Source of the DNA: Nocardia ninae NBRC 108245
GTDB taxonomy: Bacteria > Actinomycetota > Actinomycetes > Mycobacteriales > Mycobacteriaceae
DNA length: 64,000 nt
NCBI RefSeq assembly: GCF_007990755.1
Contig: NZ_BJXA01000012.1
Span: 96,171 to 160,170, forward strand
Direction: 5' to 3'
Shown here: positions 48,920 through 57,531 of the stretch, one piece after another
How positions within the stretch are numbered: the first letter of the stretch is position 1
Layout of the letters: every line of letters starts with the position of its first letter
Program-made: the position numbers and the translations under genes
The notes under the pieces: model-generated
The model's database searches: none
Seen by the model: the letters and a program-made list of their open reading frames with translations, nothing else
What the model was told of the DNA's origin: nothing

Positions 48920-51169
48920 GTGGTGGAAAGCAACGCCCTCGCGCGGCGGGACGTGTACAAGTGGGGCTGCATAACCGCGCTCGGTGTGCTGGCCGGATAT
49001 GTGGCCGTGCTGCTGGCCAACGCCCGGCACTTCTACACCGACGACACCGAGTCGCAGTACGCCCCGCTGTGGGTGATGCTCGGAAATCGCCTGCGGGACG
49101 GGAAGTTCCCGGCGATGATCCCCGAGCACTGGATGGCGGGTAACTACACCATCGAAGAGGCGGGTCTGCTGAATCCGCCGCAGCTGCTGATCGATCTGAT
49201 CGCGCCGTCGGTGGACAACGTCGCGCTGTATGCCACCGTCGTCAAGCTGATCTTCGCGATCGTCCTCGGGCTCGGGGTGTACCGGATCTGCCTGGAATAC
49301 GGGGCGTCCGCGCCGTGGGCCGCCGTGGCAGGCATCTCGATTCCGTTCACCGGCTGGCTGCTGTTCTTCGACGAAGCCAGTTGGTACACCGCGTTCGTCG
49401 GGACCGCGTGGCTGGCGCACGCGTGGGCCTCCGGTGTCCGTTATGCGCGCGGGCGTAGCGGGCCGATCCCGACCTTTATTTTCCTGTACCTGGCGATCTC
49501 GGTGCAGTACATCTTTCCGGCGGTCGAGGCCGGGCTGATGATCGGCGCGGTGGCCGTTGGAGAGGTTGTCTACCAACGCAAGTGGGCGCCGTCGCTGCGG
49601 TTGCTCGCCGCGGCCGCCGGTGCGGCGCTGGCCGGTCTGGCGACCTATCTGCCGAGCATGCTGTCGGCGAAGGTGACCTGGCGCGGCACCGCGCAGATCA
49701 ACAACGACCAGTTCCTGACCGTGCCGTGGTCGGAGTCGCTCAACGCGAGTCTGCCGAGCACGTTGCCTGCCTACAACTCCTGGTGGGGTTATGTGCAGCC
49801 GATGCCGGTCGTCTACATCGCTTGGTTCCTGATTCCGGCGTTGGCGTTCATCGATTGGCGTAAGGCGCGGGAGAACTGGCGGGAATTCACCGCGATCGCG
49901 CTGTTCGCGATCATGGCGCTGATGTGGACCGCCGGGCCGGGGACCATCGGCCCGCTGCGCTGGCCCGCGCGGGTGCTGCCGATGGTGGCACTCGGGCTGC
50001 TGGTGCTGGTCTGCGTGCTGCTGGGTCGGTACGCGACCTTCGACGGCTGGCGGCGGCGCGGGATCGCCGCCGGGGTGCTGATCGGATTGTTGTTCGTGCG
50101 CTCGTTCTCCGCGGCGCCCCGCGAGCTGGGTTGGCATGTACTGGCGGCACTTTCGGTGGCTGCGCTCGGTGCCGCGGTGGTGTGGCTCGGCCGGACCCGG
50201 GGGATGGTCGCGGCTTGCGTGCTCACGCTGGTCGCGGTTTCCCCGATCGCCTACATCCAGGTGCGAGCCGTGCAGCCGACGCCGATGAGCTGGAACCTGC
50301 CGGAGAAGCGCTCGGACATGAAGGCCGCCTTCCCCGACTTCCCCGGCACCACACTGCAACTCGCCGACCGCGGTCCCATCCCGCCCGCCGAGAAGAACTT
50401 GCAGGGCGCCTACGGGTCGCTCGTCTTCGGCAACTACGCCAAGGATCTCGAGCTGACCTACGTCAGCGGCTACACCCCCAACGGACACTTCTGGTTCGGC
50501 GAGATGCTGTGCATGCTCTGGGACACCAGCGTGTGCCCCGACGCCTACCGCCGGGCCTTCGCGGTCGAACCGACCACCGGGCAGACCATTGTCGACCTGA
50601 TGAAGGTCGACCGAGTGGTGTTGCAGCGCAGGCTCTACCCCGATGCCCGCAACCAGCCTGCCCCCGGCGGCTGGAAATGGGTCGACTACCCCGGGCACGA
50701 ACAAACCATCTCCGTGCTGGAACGAGTGGACGGATTGATCTCCACCCGCAACGGTCGCATCGCCGCCACCACAGGCAGCACGGCGACCGCTGTGTCGGAA
50801 TCGGATACGACCAGCCAGGTCCGGGTGAATTCCGAGAACGGCGGCCAAGTCGTCTTCGCCCGCCTCGGCTGGCCCGGGTACCGCGCCACCCTGAACGGTC
50901 ACGAGATCCCCACCCGGCTCGTCGCGAAAACGTTTGTCGCGGTGGATATCCCGGCCGGGACGAAGAACGGTGACCTGGAATTGAGCTGGCAGCCGCCCGG
51001 TTGGCAGATCGGTGCGGCGGCCGCGTTGCTCGGGCTGCTCGGTGTCGGTGTGTTGCAGTGGGTGTTTGTGCGGAACAGGCGTCGGGATGACGGGGTGGAT
51101 GCGTCGGCTGACGCCGATCCGGGGGAGCCCACCGCGCCAGAGGCTGATCTGGTGGACGTGAAGAGCTGA
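48920..51169 (+). CDS. YfhO-like multi-span membrane protein (GT-C-like), copy 2
   Basis: 749 residues, highly similar over its whole length to the gene 12 bases upstream: shared ARHFYTDDTESQY, LLIDLIAPSVDN, LPSMLSAKVTWRGT, SWWGYVQPMP and the C-terminal beta domain. It lacks the 30-residue N-terminal extension of copy 1. A recent tandem duplication is clear. The two may act on different acceptors or form a heteromer (inference). The stop is followed by a 29-bp imperfect repeat. Confidence 0.82.
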   Translation: MVESNALARRDVYKWGCITALGVLAGYVAVLLANARHFYTDDTESQYAPLWVMLGNRLRDGKFPAMIPEHWMAGNYTIEEAGLLNPPQLLIDLIAPSVDNVALYATVVKLIFAIVLGLGVYRICLEYGASAPWAAVAGISIPFTGWLLFFDEASWYTAFVGTAWLAHAWASGVRYARGRSGPIPTFIFLYLAISVQYIFPAVEAGLMIGAVAVGEVVYQRKWAPSLRLLAAAAGAALAGLATYLPSMLSAKVTWRGTAQINNDQFLTVPWSESLNASLPSTLPAYNSWWGYVQPMPVVYIAWFLIPALAFIDWRKARENWREFTAIALFAIMALMWTAGPGTIGPLRWPARVLPMVALGLLVLVCVLLGRYATFDGWRRRGIAAGVLIGLLFVRSFSAAPRELGWHVLAALSVAALGAAVVWLGRTRGMVAACVLTLVAVSPIAYIQVRAVQPTPMSWNLPEKRSDMKAAFPDFPGTTLQLADRGPIPPAEKNLQGAYGSLVFGNYAKDLELTYVSGYTPNGHFWFGEMLCMLWDTSVCPDAYRRAFAVEPTTGQTIVDLMKVDRVVLQRRLYPDARNQPAPGGWKWVDYPGHEQTISVLERVDGLISTRNGRIAATTGSTATAVSESDTTSQVRVNSENGGQVVFARLGWPGYRATLNGHEIPTRLVAKTFVAVDIPAGTKNGDLELSWQPPGWQIGAAAALLGLLGVGVLQWVFVRNRRRDDGVDASADADPGEPTAPEADLVDVKS

Positions 51170-51214
51170 CGGCGCAGTTGGACCCGGTGGACGTGGAGTG
51201 TTGACGTCGCAGCT
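51151..51214. repeat. Imperfect 29-bp direct repeat spanning a stop codon
   Basis: GGTGGACGTGAAGAGCTGAC at 51151 and GGTGGACGTGGAGTGTTGAC at 51186 begin two copies 35 bases apart, each with an in-frame TGA after similar codons (VDVKS, VDVEC). A small slippage-type duplication of the gene end. The rest of 51170-51416 shows nothing else. Confidence 0.6.
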
Positions 51215-51416
51215 TCATCGTTGACGCCTCGTGGGCTCGAATGGTTGATGCCGGGCGAATGCACTGCTTCGGGGCGAAATTCGGCGGGCGCGGTGCGTCG
51301 ACACCGGCTGCGGAATGGCCGGTGCGAGCAGATTCTGGGGCGCGTTGGGTGCGCCCGTCGATCGCCCGAAGGGGCGGGGCGATAGAGTGCCTGGCGCGAC
51401 TGGAGGTGGGCACCTG

Positions 51417-52016
51417 ATGGAATTCAACGATGAGCGAAGTGAGGTGTCCGCGGGCGCCGACGGGGTCGCGCCGACGGCGACTCGCGGCGGTCGTTCGTTG
51501 GACGACTGCGACGGGCAGAGCGGGCGTGCTGTGCTGAGCAGCGACCCGATTGCCGTCGATCTCAGCACCGCCGAGCAGGCGAAACCTGGGCCGCTGCTGC
51601 GTTTGGTGCAGCGGCAGGAGGTGGCGTTCGCGGCGGTCGGCGGGTTCAATACCGCGTTGGGCATCGGACTGACCGTGGTCTGGCTTGCGGTGCTCGGCGA
51701 CAACGTGCCGCCGTCTGTCGCGGTGGCGGCCGCCTACGCCGTCAGCATCGTCATCGCGTTCGTGCTGCATCGCACCCTGGTATTCCGGGTGCGCGGCCAC
51801 CTGCTGCGCGATTTCCTACGGTTCGTCGCGGTCAATTCCGGTGGCCTGCTGCTGAATATGGCGCTGCTCGAGCTCGCCGTCTCGGTCTGGCACTTCCCCG
51901 ACAAGCCCGCCGCCGTCGTGGTGATGGGCCTGGTCGCCATCGCCAGCTACTTCGGCCATCGCCACATCTCGTTCCGCCGCCGACCGCAGGTCGAAGCAGA
52001 CCACGCCGTCGGGTAG
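51417..52016 (+). CDS. GtrA-family membrane protein
   Basis: 199 residues. After a hydrophilic 65-residue N-terminus come four transmembrane helices with the GtrA pattern (VAFAAVGGFNTALGIGLTVVWL, RTLVFR in the loop, FVAVNSGGLLLNMALLELA, ASYFGHRHISFRR). GtrA proteins are thought to flip or assist polyprenyl-linked sugars; next to the GT2 and YfhO-like genes this completes a lipid-linked glycosylation set. ggagg lies about 10 bases before ATG 51417. Confidence 0.88.
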   Translation: MEFNDERSEVSAGADGVAPTATRGGRSLDDCDGQSGRAVLSSDPIAVDLSTAEQAKPGPLLRLVQRQEVAFAAVGGFNTALGIGLTVVWLAVLGDNVPPSVAVAAAYAVSIVIAFVLHRTLVFRVRGHLLRDFLRFVAVNSGGLLLNMALLELAVSVWHFPDKPAAVVVMGLVAIASYFGHRHISFRRRPQVEADHAVG

Positions 52017-52019
52017 GTT
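52014..52019 (+). promoter_or_regulatory. -10-like TAGGTT before the Trm112 gene
   Basis: Lies across the GtrA stop codon and 7 bases before ATG 52027, with no ribosome site between, so a leaderless transcript is likely. Confidence 0.4.
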
Positions 52020-52026
52020 TTCGGTC

Positions 52027-52254
52027 ATGCCGGAGCACACCTTGGACGCCACCCTGCTGAGCCTGCTCGCCTGCCCCCAGGACAAGGGCCCGCTACTGCT
52101 GGTCCGCGCCCCCGAGGGCCCCGTCCTCTACAACCCCCGCCTACGCCGCGCCTACCCCATCGACAACGGCATCCCCGTGCTGCTCATCGACGAGGCCCGC
52201 GACGCCACCGACGCCGAACACGCCGACTTCATCGAACAGCCAGTAGAAGCCTGA
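52027..52254 (+). CDS. Trm112-family protein
   Basis: 75 residues with LLSLLACPQDKGPLLLV at the start, PRLRRAYPIDNGIPVLLIDEAR in the middle: the Trm112/UPF0434 zinc-ribbon-like fold. Only the first Cys is kept, so zinc binding is unlikely. Trm112 partners activate methyltransferases in other organisms. In M. tuberculosis the equivalent (Rv1684) directly follows the Rv1683 gene; here 8.5 kb of glycosylation genes intervene. Confidence 0.88.
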   Translation: MPEHTLDATLLSLLACPQDKGPLLLVRAPEGPVLYNPRLRRAYPIDNGIPVLLIDEARDATDAEHADFIEQPVEA

Positions 52255-52333
52255 CCCCTAGCAGGACATAACGGCGACCCACCAGCCGCCCCATTTCCGC
52301 CAAGCGCGGACATCCAGGGTGGAGCGTCCTCGA

Positions 52334-52868
52334 GCGGGACATGAGGCCAGGCCCGCTCGGCGTTTCTCGCCACTCTGCCCCGTTCAGTGCACCAGCAAGG
52401 TTGAGGTGTTGCCGAATGGGACGGCCGTTACCCGGCGCTTCCCGCCTGACGTCTCGTGTACAGCCGAACATTCGGCCAGAGCGCTGTTGAGCGGCTGTAC
52501 CGACAGGACCGCTCGATGGTTTGCCGCTAGGTCTCATTCGCGCCCTCTGTCGGCGGTCGAGCGCGACGGCCGCCAGCGCTACCCCCTAGTCGCCGCAGCA
52601 GGTTTCGTCCGCGGCACAGCGAGCCACGCCGCCAGCGCAGGCCGGAGACAACTGCCGAGCGGGACGTGAGGGCGGCCTCCTTCGGCGTTTCTTGCCACCA
52701 TGTCCCGCCCGGCGCATGCGGAGTTGTCTGGCGGGGCATGGTGGCGGGCGTACTCGACGTTTGCCGCCTTCGTGTCCCGTTTGGCGCAGACGTCCGGGGT
52801 GGGCGTTGGCGCGCGGGACATGGTGGCGGATCCACTCGACGTTGTCGCCACCCTGTCCAGGTCAGGCT
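52334..52868. repeat. Four imperfect ~60-bp palindromic repeat units
   Basis: Units begin with GCGGGACATG-like sequence at 52334, 52659, 52731 and 52813. Each runs through a CTCGACGTTT-like centre to a GCCACC.TGTCCCG-like end that is the reverse complement of its start, so each can fold. Unit 4 reaches the end of the TetR gene. Besides a GTACAGCCG/CGGCTGTAC pair at 52458-52500, this explains the 607-bp gene-free gap. Confidence 0.65.
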
Positions 52869-53515
52869 GGGTCCGGCTGTTCCGTTGGGGGCGTCGTTAT
52901 TTCGCCGGTGAGGTAGCGCTGGAGGGTGGGGGCTACGGCGGTGATGAGGTCTTCGGCGGGGGAGGAGGCCATGGGTTCGATGGCGACGATTTTGCGGGCC
53001 ATCAGGACGCCGATCATTTGGGAGCCGACCAGGGCTACTCGTAGGCGGCCGTCGTCGTGGGGGGTGGCGATGCGTTGGCGGACGCGTTCCAGGACGACCT
53101 CGAGGATGAACGAGCGTGCCAGCGAGACGTCTCCGCCGGCGATGATGCTGCGGACCATCGCGACGATGCCGGGCCCGGCGGGGGAGTCCCAGACGCCGAG
53201 TACCGAGCGCAGGATGGTTTCGCCGAGTTGGTCGAGTGGGGCGGCGTCGACGGCGGACAGGGTGAGTTCGGGGCTGACCGGTAACTGCACGACCGCGCCG
53301 AACAGTTCCTGTTTGGTGCCGAAGTAGTGGTGCACCAAGGCGGGATCGACTCCCGCGTCGGAGGCGACGGCGCGGATGGAGGTCTTGTCGAAGCCAGCCT
53401 CCGAGAACCGCGCCCGCGCCGCCGCCAGGATCGCCTCGCGCGCGCCGGACTGTCCTGGCCTGCGTCCGGAGCGGGCGGGACGATCCTCGCCGGGTGATCC
53501 GTTGGTCGCCGTCAC
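52862..53515 (-). CDS. TetR-family transcriptional regulator
   Basis: 217 residues. N-terminal helix-turn-helix AREAILAAARARFSEAGFDKTSIRAVASDAGVDPALVHHYFGTKQELF is the TetR signature; the C-terminal ligand domain is typical of the actinobacterial TetR_C group. GTG 53515 overlaps the ABC permease stop (GTGA), so the regulator is the last gene of the exporter operon and probably represses it from the operator at 55100. Equivalent in position to Rv1685c. Confidence 0.9.
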   Translation of the reverse strand: MTATNGSPGEDRPARSGRRPGQSGAREAILAAARARFSEAGFDKTSIRAVASDAGVDPALVHHYFGTKQELFGAVVQLPVSPELTLSAVDAAPLDQLGETILRSVLGVWDSPAGPGIVAMVRSIIAGGDVSLARSFILEVVLERVRQRIATPHDDGRLRVALVGSQMIGVLMARKIVAIEPMASSPAEDLITAVAPTLQRYLTGEITTPPTEQPDPA

Positions 53516-54306
53516 GGGGTGCGCCGCCGTAGCGTCGCCGCGCCCAGGCACAGTGCCACAATCGCGAATCCGGCGACGACGGCCAGGTCGCGCCACATCG
53601 CGCCGGTGGCATTCGGATGCACCGAAACCTGTTGCAGCGCATCGACGGCGTAGCTCAACGGCAGCACGTTGCTGATGGCCTCCAACCAACCGGGCAGCTC
53701 GCCGCGTGGAACGAGCAAGCCGCACAGGAAGATCTGCGGCGCCACCACCACCGGCATGAACTGCACCGCTTGAAACTCGGTGCGCGCGAACGCACTTGCC
53801 AGCAGACCGAGCGCGACGCCGCACACCGCGTCGATCACCGCGATCAACACCACCCAGCCGGGGTTACCGGCCGAGTCGAGCCCGAGCAGGCCGAACGACA
53901 CCAGGCAGGCGACCACCGCCTGCGCCGCCGCGGCCAACGAGAAGGCGGTGCCGTAACCGCCGAGCAGGTCGAGTTTCGCCAGTGGCGTGGTGAGCAACCG
54001 CTCCAGCGTGCCCGAGGTGCGTTCGCGCTGCATGGCGATGGCGGTGATCAGGAACATCACGATGAACGGCAGGATGCCGAGCATGCTGATGCCGACGCGG
54101 TCGAACAGCGATACCGGGTTCAGCGGGTTGGTCGGGGTGTCCCGATAGATGAAGTACAGCAACGTCATCAGCAGCGCGGGGACCACCAGGATCATCGCGA
54201 CGGTGCGGTGGTCGTTGCGCAGCTGGCGAAGAATGCGGATGGTCGTCGCGAGATAGGTGCGAAGGGTAGGCGTCCGCCGAGTCGCGGGCGCGAGTGTGCT
54301 GGTCAT
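53512..54306 (-). CDS. ABC-2 type exporter, permease subunit
   Basis: 264 residues, six transmembrane helices; the ABC-2 pattern RERTSGTLERLLTTPLAKLDLLGGY follows helix 2, and FLCGLLVPRGELPGWLEAISNVLPLSYAVDAL marks the late loop. Pairs with the ATPase 52 bases upstream. Drug, lipid or polyketide export is typical; substrate unknown. Equivalent in position to Rv1686c. Confidence 0.9.
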   Translation of the reverse strand: MTSTLAPATRRTPTLRTYLATTIRILRQLRNDHRTVAMILVVPALLMTLLYFIYRDTPTNPLNPVSLFDRVGISMLGILPFIVMFLITAIAMQRERTSGTLERLLTTPLAKLDLLGGYGTAFSLAAAAQAVVACLVSFGLLGLDSAGNPGWVVLIAVIDAVCGVALGLLASAFARTEFQAVQFMPVVVAPQIFLCGLLVPRGELPGWLEAISNVLPLSYAVDALQQVSVHPNATGAMWRDLAVVAGFAIVALCLGAATLRRRTP

Positions 54307-54358
54307 GGTTCCTGCCTGGTGTTCGACGATGCGTTGCGGTCGCGGGACGGGTCGGCGC

Positions 54359-55090
54359 TCATGCCGCGCGCCCCGTGGTGATCAGCGTGAGGAAGGCCCG
54401 CTCGAGGTTCTCCTCACCGGTTTCGGCGCGCAGTTCGTCGGGGCTGAGCTGGGCGAGGAGATGACCGTCGCGCATCAGCAGCAGCCGGTCGCAGTGCTCG
54501 GCCTCGTCCATCACATGGCTGGACACCACCAAAGTGGTGCCACCGGCGGCCAATTCGTGGAACTGCTTCCAAAGATCCACGCGCAGAACGGGATCGAGGC
54601 CAACCGTCGGCTCGTCGAGGACCAAGAGCTCGGGTTGTGCGACCAGTGCACAGGCCAGCGAGGCACGGGTCTTCTGTCCACCGGACAGTTCATCGCCGCG
54701 TTGAGGTGCGTGCTCGGTGAGCCCGACGGCATTGATCGCCTCGTCGACGGCGCTGCGCTCACGCCCGTAGAGCGCGGCGAAATACGCCACGTTCTCGTGC
54801 ACGCTGAGGTCGGAGTAGATGCTCGGCGCCTGCGTGACATAGCCGATGCGCCGCCTGAGCTCCGCCGCCCCCGCCGGACGGCCCAGCGCCGAGATCTCTC
54901 CAGAGTGCACGATCTGGGTGCCGACGATGCTCCGCATCAGCGTCGTCTTCCCACACCCCGACGGACCGAGCAATCCGGTGATCGACCCGCGCGGAATCGT
55001 CAACGAGACATCGTGCAGAACTTCCCGCCCGCCGCGCCGCACCGTCAGGTTCCGGACCTCGACGGCGGTTGATGAGGTGGGTTGCGACAT
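54359..55090 (-). CDS. ABC-2 type exporter, ATP-binding subunit
   Basis: 243 residues. Walker A GPSGCGKTTLMRSI, Q-loop YVTQAPSIY, signature LSGGQKTRASLACAL, Walker B LLVLDEPTVGLDP and switch His SSHVMDEAE. DrrA-like. First gene of the ATPase-permease-TetR operon, with a palindromic operator just upstream. Equivalent in position to Rv1687c. Confidence 0.92.
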   Translation of the reverse strand: MSQPTSSTAVEVRNLTVRRGGREVLHDVSLTIPRGSITGLLGPSGCGKTTLMRSIVGTQIVHSGEISALGRPAGAAELRRRIGYVTQAPSIYSDLSVHENVAYFAALYGRERSAVDEAINAVGLTEHAPQRGDELSGGQKTRASLACALVAQPELLVLDEPTVGLDPVLRVDLWKQFHELAAGGTTLVVSSHVMDEAEHCDRLLLMRDGHLLAQLSPDELRAETGEENLERAFLTLITTGRAA

Positions 55091-55099
55091 GGTCGCCTC

Positions 55100-55135
55100 A
55101 ATTCATCGAGTGTTGAATTCACTGTGTGATGAATT
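55100..55135 (-). promoter_or_regulatory. TetR operator candidate upstream of the ABC exporter operon
   Basis: AATTCATC (55100) and GATGAATT (55128) are perfect inverted arms 20 bases apart, and the spacer contains a second palindrome TGAATTCA (55114-55121), giving repeated TTCA/TGAA half-sites. AT-rich in a GC-rich genome and 10 bases from the ATPase start. Confidence 0.65.
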
Positions 55136-55342
55136 TAGCGCGAGCGCGCGGCGAGGGCAAGACCTGCGTGTTCGGTTGCGGTATGCCCAGCGCCGATGGC
55201 TTCGATGAATACCCGATCGTGCGGGCACTGGCGCGGGCCGCAGGGCGGCAGGCGTGTGGGCCCGCCGACTGCCTGGCGCTGGTGTCTGGCGCGGGCGCTA
55301 GCGAGTGTGCCGTGTAGCTCGTGAATGATCCGGCTGATCCGC

Positions 55343-56863
55343 TCAATGCCCGTGCCGCGGCGGTTCACCCACCGATCCACCCGCCTCGACCACCACGAAT
55401 TGGCCCATCATCCCCTGATCCTCATGCCACAGCAGATGGCAGTGATACATGTACGGCGTGTCCGGATCGGCGGGACCGTCGAAGCGCATAGCCAACCGGA
55501 CGGTGCTGTTCGGCGGGATGAAAACGGTGTCCTTCGGGCCGGTGAGTTCGGCGGGCGGCGGGCCGTCGTTTCGGCCGAGTACGCGGAACTGCACGTCGTG
55601 AATGTGGAAGTTGTGCGGCATGCCATCGTTGTTGTGCACGATCCACGTCTCGGCCGTGCCCCGGGTGACGGCCAGGTCGATGCGGTCCATGGCCATCGGC
55701 TTGCCGTTGATCCCCGCCATATTGATGTCGAAGCGGCGTTCCTGGACCGAGTCCGAACCGTCCGGGGTCGACGGGCGAGCAAGGGCCGCAGGCAATTCCG
55801 GTGACGGGCGCAGTGCGCCGGCGGCGCGAAGCTCGAGAATGTCGAAAGTGTCGTCACCGCCGGCGAAACGCTGGGTCCAGAAGCTCAGCCCGGCGTCGAG
55901 TTTGTTGCTGCGCAACATTGTTCGTTCACCGGGTCGGACGCGTACCACGATCTCGGCCCGCTCGCCCGGTGAAAGCTGCAAACGATCAAGCGCCAGCGGG
56001 CTTTCCAGCAATCCACCATCGGTCGCGATGAGCGAGAACTGACGCTCGTCGTCGAATCCGAAGGTGTAGACCCGCGCCGTGGACGCATTCAGCAGGCGCA
56101 GCCGGATCAGCTCGTCGCCGACCTCGCGGTACGGCGTCAGCGTCCCGTTGACCATCGTCTGATCGCCGAGAAACCCGACGTCACGGAACATCGCATGCGA
56201 CATATCGAGCTCGGCCCGACGGAATTTCACATCCTGCACAATGACCGGCAGGTCGTCGACGCCGTAATTGCTTGGTAGCGGCAGACTTTCGGATACCTCG
56301 TCGTCGAGCAAGAACATCCCCGCGAGCCCACGCCGCACATGCTTTTCGGTCTCGCCGTGCGGATGCGGGTGATACCAGAGCGTGGCGGCGGGTTGATCGA
56401 TGGTCCACTGCGGTGTCCACGTCGCACCTGCCTGCACCATCTGATGCGGCCCACCATCCATCGCCGCGGGCAGATGCATGCCGTGCCAGTGCACCGTCGA
56501 CGCCTCGGGTAGCTGGTTACGAACGGTGACCGCGACCTGCTCGCCACGCCGGGCCCGCAGCGTCGGCCCGAGGTAGTCGCCGTTGAAGCCCCAAGTCTCC
56601 GTCGCCTGCCCTGGCCGGAATTCCGTAACCCCCGTTCGCATTTCGAGGTCGAATTCGCGCGTGCCATCCGGCCGTATCGTCGACGGCGCCAACGGCGGAA
56701 TCGCGAGCGCGTTGCCGAATTCCGCGCGGCCGACAGTGTTCACCACCGCGTTGACGTACACCACGCGGACGCAGCCACCGATCGCAAGCCCGAGCAGCGC
56801 GACGAGCCCGGCGAGAATGAGGAACAACCGCCGCCACCTGCGCGGCCGGGAAACCGAAACCAT
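55343..56863 (-). CDS. Multicopper oxidase
   Basis: 506 residues. N-terminal membrane segment with a Cys (LFLILAGLVALLGLAIGGCVRVV), possibly a lipoprotein anchor. All four copper motifs are present: HWHGMH, HPHPHG, HNFHIH and HCHLLWHEDQGM, so T1 and the T2/T3 cluster are complete, with Met as axial ligand. Three cupredoxin domains. Such enzymes oxidise Cu(I), Fe(II) or phenols outside the membrane; copper tolerance is the likeliest role. MarR gene lies upstream in the same direction. Confidence 0.93.
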   Translation of the reverse strand: MVSVSRPRRWRRLFLILAGLVALLGLAIGGCVRVVYVNAVVNTVGRAEFGNALAIPPLAPSTIRPDGTREFDLEMRTGVTEFRPGQATETWGFNGDYLGPTLRARRGEQVAVTVRNQLPEASTVHWHGMHLPAAMDGGPHQMVQAGATWTPQWTIDQPAATLWYHPHPHGETEKHVRRGLAGMFLLDDEVSESLPLPSNYGVDDLPVIVQDVKFRRAELDMSHAMFRDVGFLGDQTMVNGTLTPYREVGDELIRLRLLNASTARVYTFGFDDERQFSLIATDGGLLESPLALDRLQLSPGERAEIVVRVRPGERTMLRSNKLDAGLSFWTQRFAGGDDTFDILELRAAGALRPSPELPAALARPSTPDGSDSVQERRFDINMAGINGKPMAMDRIDLAVTRGTAETWIVHNNDGMPHNFHIHDVQFRVLGRNDGPPPAELTGPKDTVFIPPNSTVRLAMRFDGPADPDTPYMYHCHLLWHEDQGMMGQFVVVEAGGSVGEPPRHGH

Positions 56864-56949
56864 CTCCTGACGGTAGGAATCGAGCCCATCCCGTCACATC
56901 CGGAAGCGTCCCTATTTCGACCCTTGACTTCCGCCCCGCCGCACCAGGG

Positions 56950-57423
56950 TCACGCGCCGCTGAGTTCGGCGGCCGCCTCGTGTCCGGCCGCGGCGGTGCG
57001 CCGCAGAAAGTCCGCGATCAGTTCGAGCTCGGACTCGGTGTATCGCTCGCACAGCTCGTCCATCCGACCGTTCATGCCCGAAAGCACCTGGTAGAGCTCG
57101 GTGTTGCGCTCACGGGTGGCCCGAATGGTGACCGCGCGGCGGTCGGTCGCGGCCGGGTCGCGTTCGCGGGTGATCCAGCCGCCGCGCTGCAGACGGTCGA
57201 GCACGCCGGTCATCGTCGCGGGATGCAGCCCGGCGAGCTTGGCCAGCGCGCTTGCGCTGAGCGGCCCGTGCCGATCGACCAGTTCGAGGCAGGTCCAATC
57301 GACGTCCTTGAGTTCGACCTTGCCGCCGAACTGCCTGTTGAGCAGCGACAGCTGGGTGTTCAGGTCGCGCAGCGACTCCTTGACCGCGTTGGCCGAGCGC
57401 CGACGACGGCGAGCGTCCACCAT
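56950..57423 (-). CDS. MarR-family transcriptional regulator
   Basis: 157 residues. Winged helix with LSASALAKLAGLHPATMTGVLDRLQRGGWITRERDPAATDRRAVTI, the MarR signature including the DxRxxxI wing. ATG 57423 has gaggt 6 bases upstream; another ATG 57438 is possible. Divergent from the NAD(P)-binding gene across AT-rich inverted repeats; it lies 86 bases ahead of the multicopper oxidase gene and may affect both. Confidence 0.9.
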   Translation of the reverse strand: MVDARRRRRSANAVKESLRDLNTQLSLLNRQFGGKVELKDVDWTCLELVDRHGPLSASALAKLAGLHPATMTGVLDRLQRGGWITRERDPAATDRRAVTIRATRERNTELYQVLSGMNGRMDELCERYTESELELIADFLRRTAAAGHEAAAELSGA

Positions 57424-57435
57424 TGTTACCTCTTT

Positions 57436-57478
57436 CATATTGTATGTAACTCATATTAGTTGATATGGTCCTCATATG
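57436..57478. promoter_or_regulatory. AT-rich MarR operator cluster
   Basis: CATAT-N6-ATATG at 57452-57467 is flanked by CATATTGTATG (57436) and CATATG (57473). The repeated CATAT half-sites sit between divergent genes and stand out against GC-rich surroundings. Confidence 0.6.
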
Positions 57479-57531
57479 ATACGGCGCTCGGACGAATGGG
57501 CGTCGCACCCGATCTCCCGAGAAGGATCACC

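Noticed and set aside
48239-50902. 887-codon minus-strand frame opposite both YfhO-like genes
   Set aside because: Same shadow pattern repeated because the two genes are paralogues; not coding.
52334-52868. CRISPR array
   Set aside because: Units are about 60 bp, degenerate, irregularly spaced and self-complementary; no uniform spacers and no cas genes.
55247-55266. A 20-base string identical to positions 30-49 inside the P450 heme-motif region, which on the minus strand reads AGPHAC
   Set aside because: The surrounding minus-strand frame shows no other P450 features. A single 20-base match in 64 kb of GC-rich DNA is unlikely but possible, so I do not call a P450 relic.
55126-55317. A 63-codon plus-strand frame between the ABC ATPase and the multicopper oxidase
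   Set aside because: Starts inside the TetR operator palindrome, has no ribosome site and no recognisable similarity.
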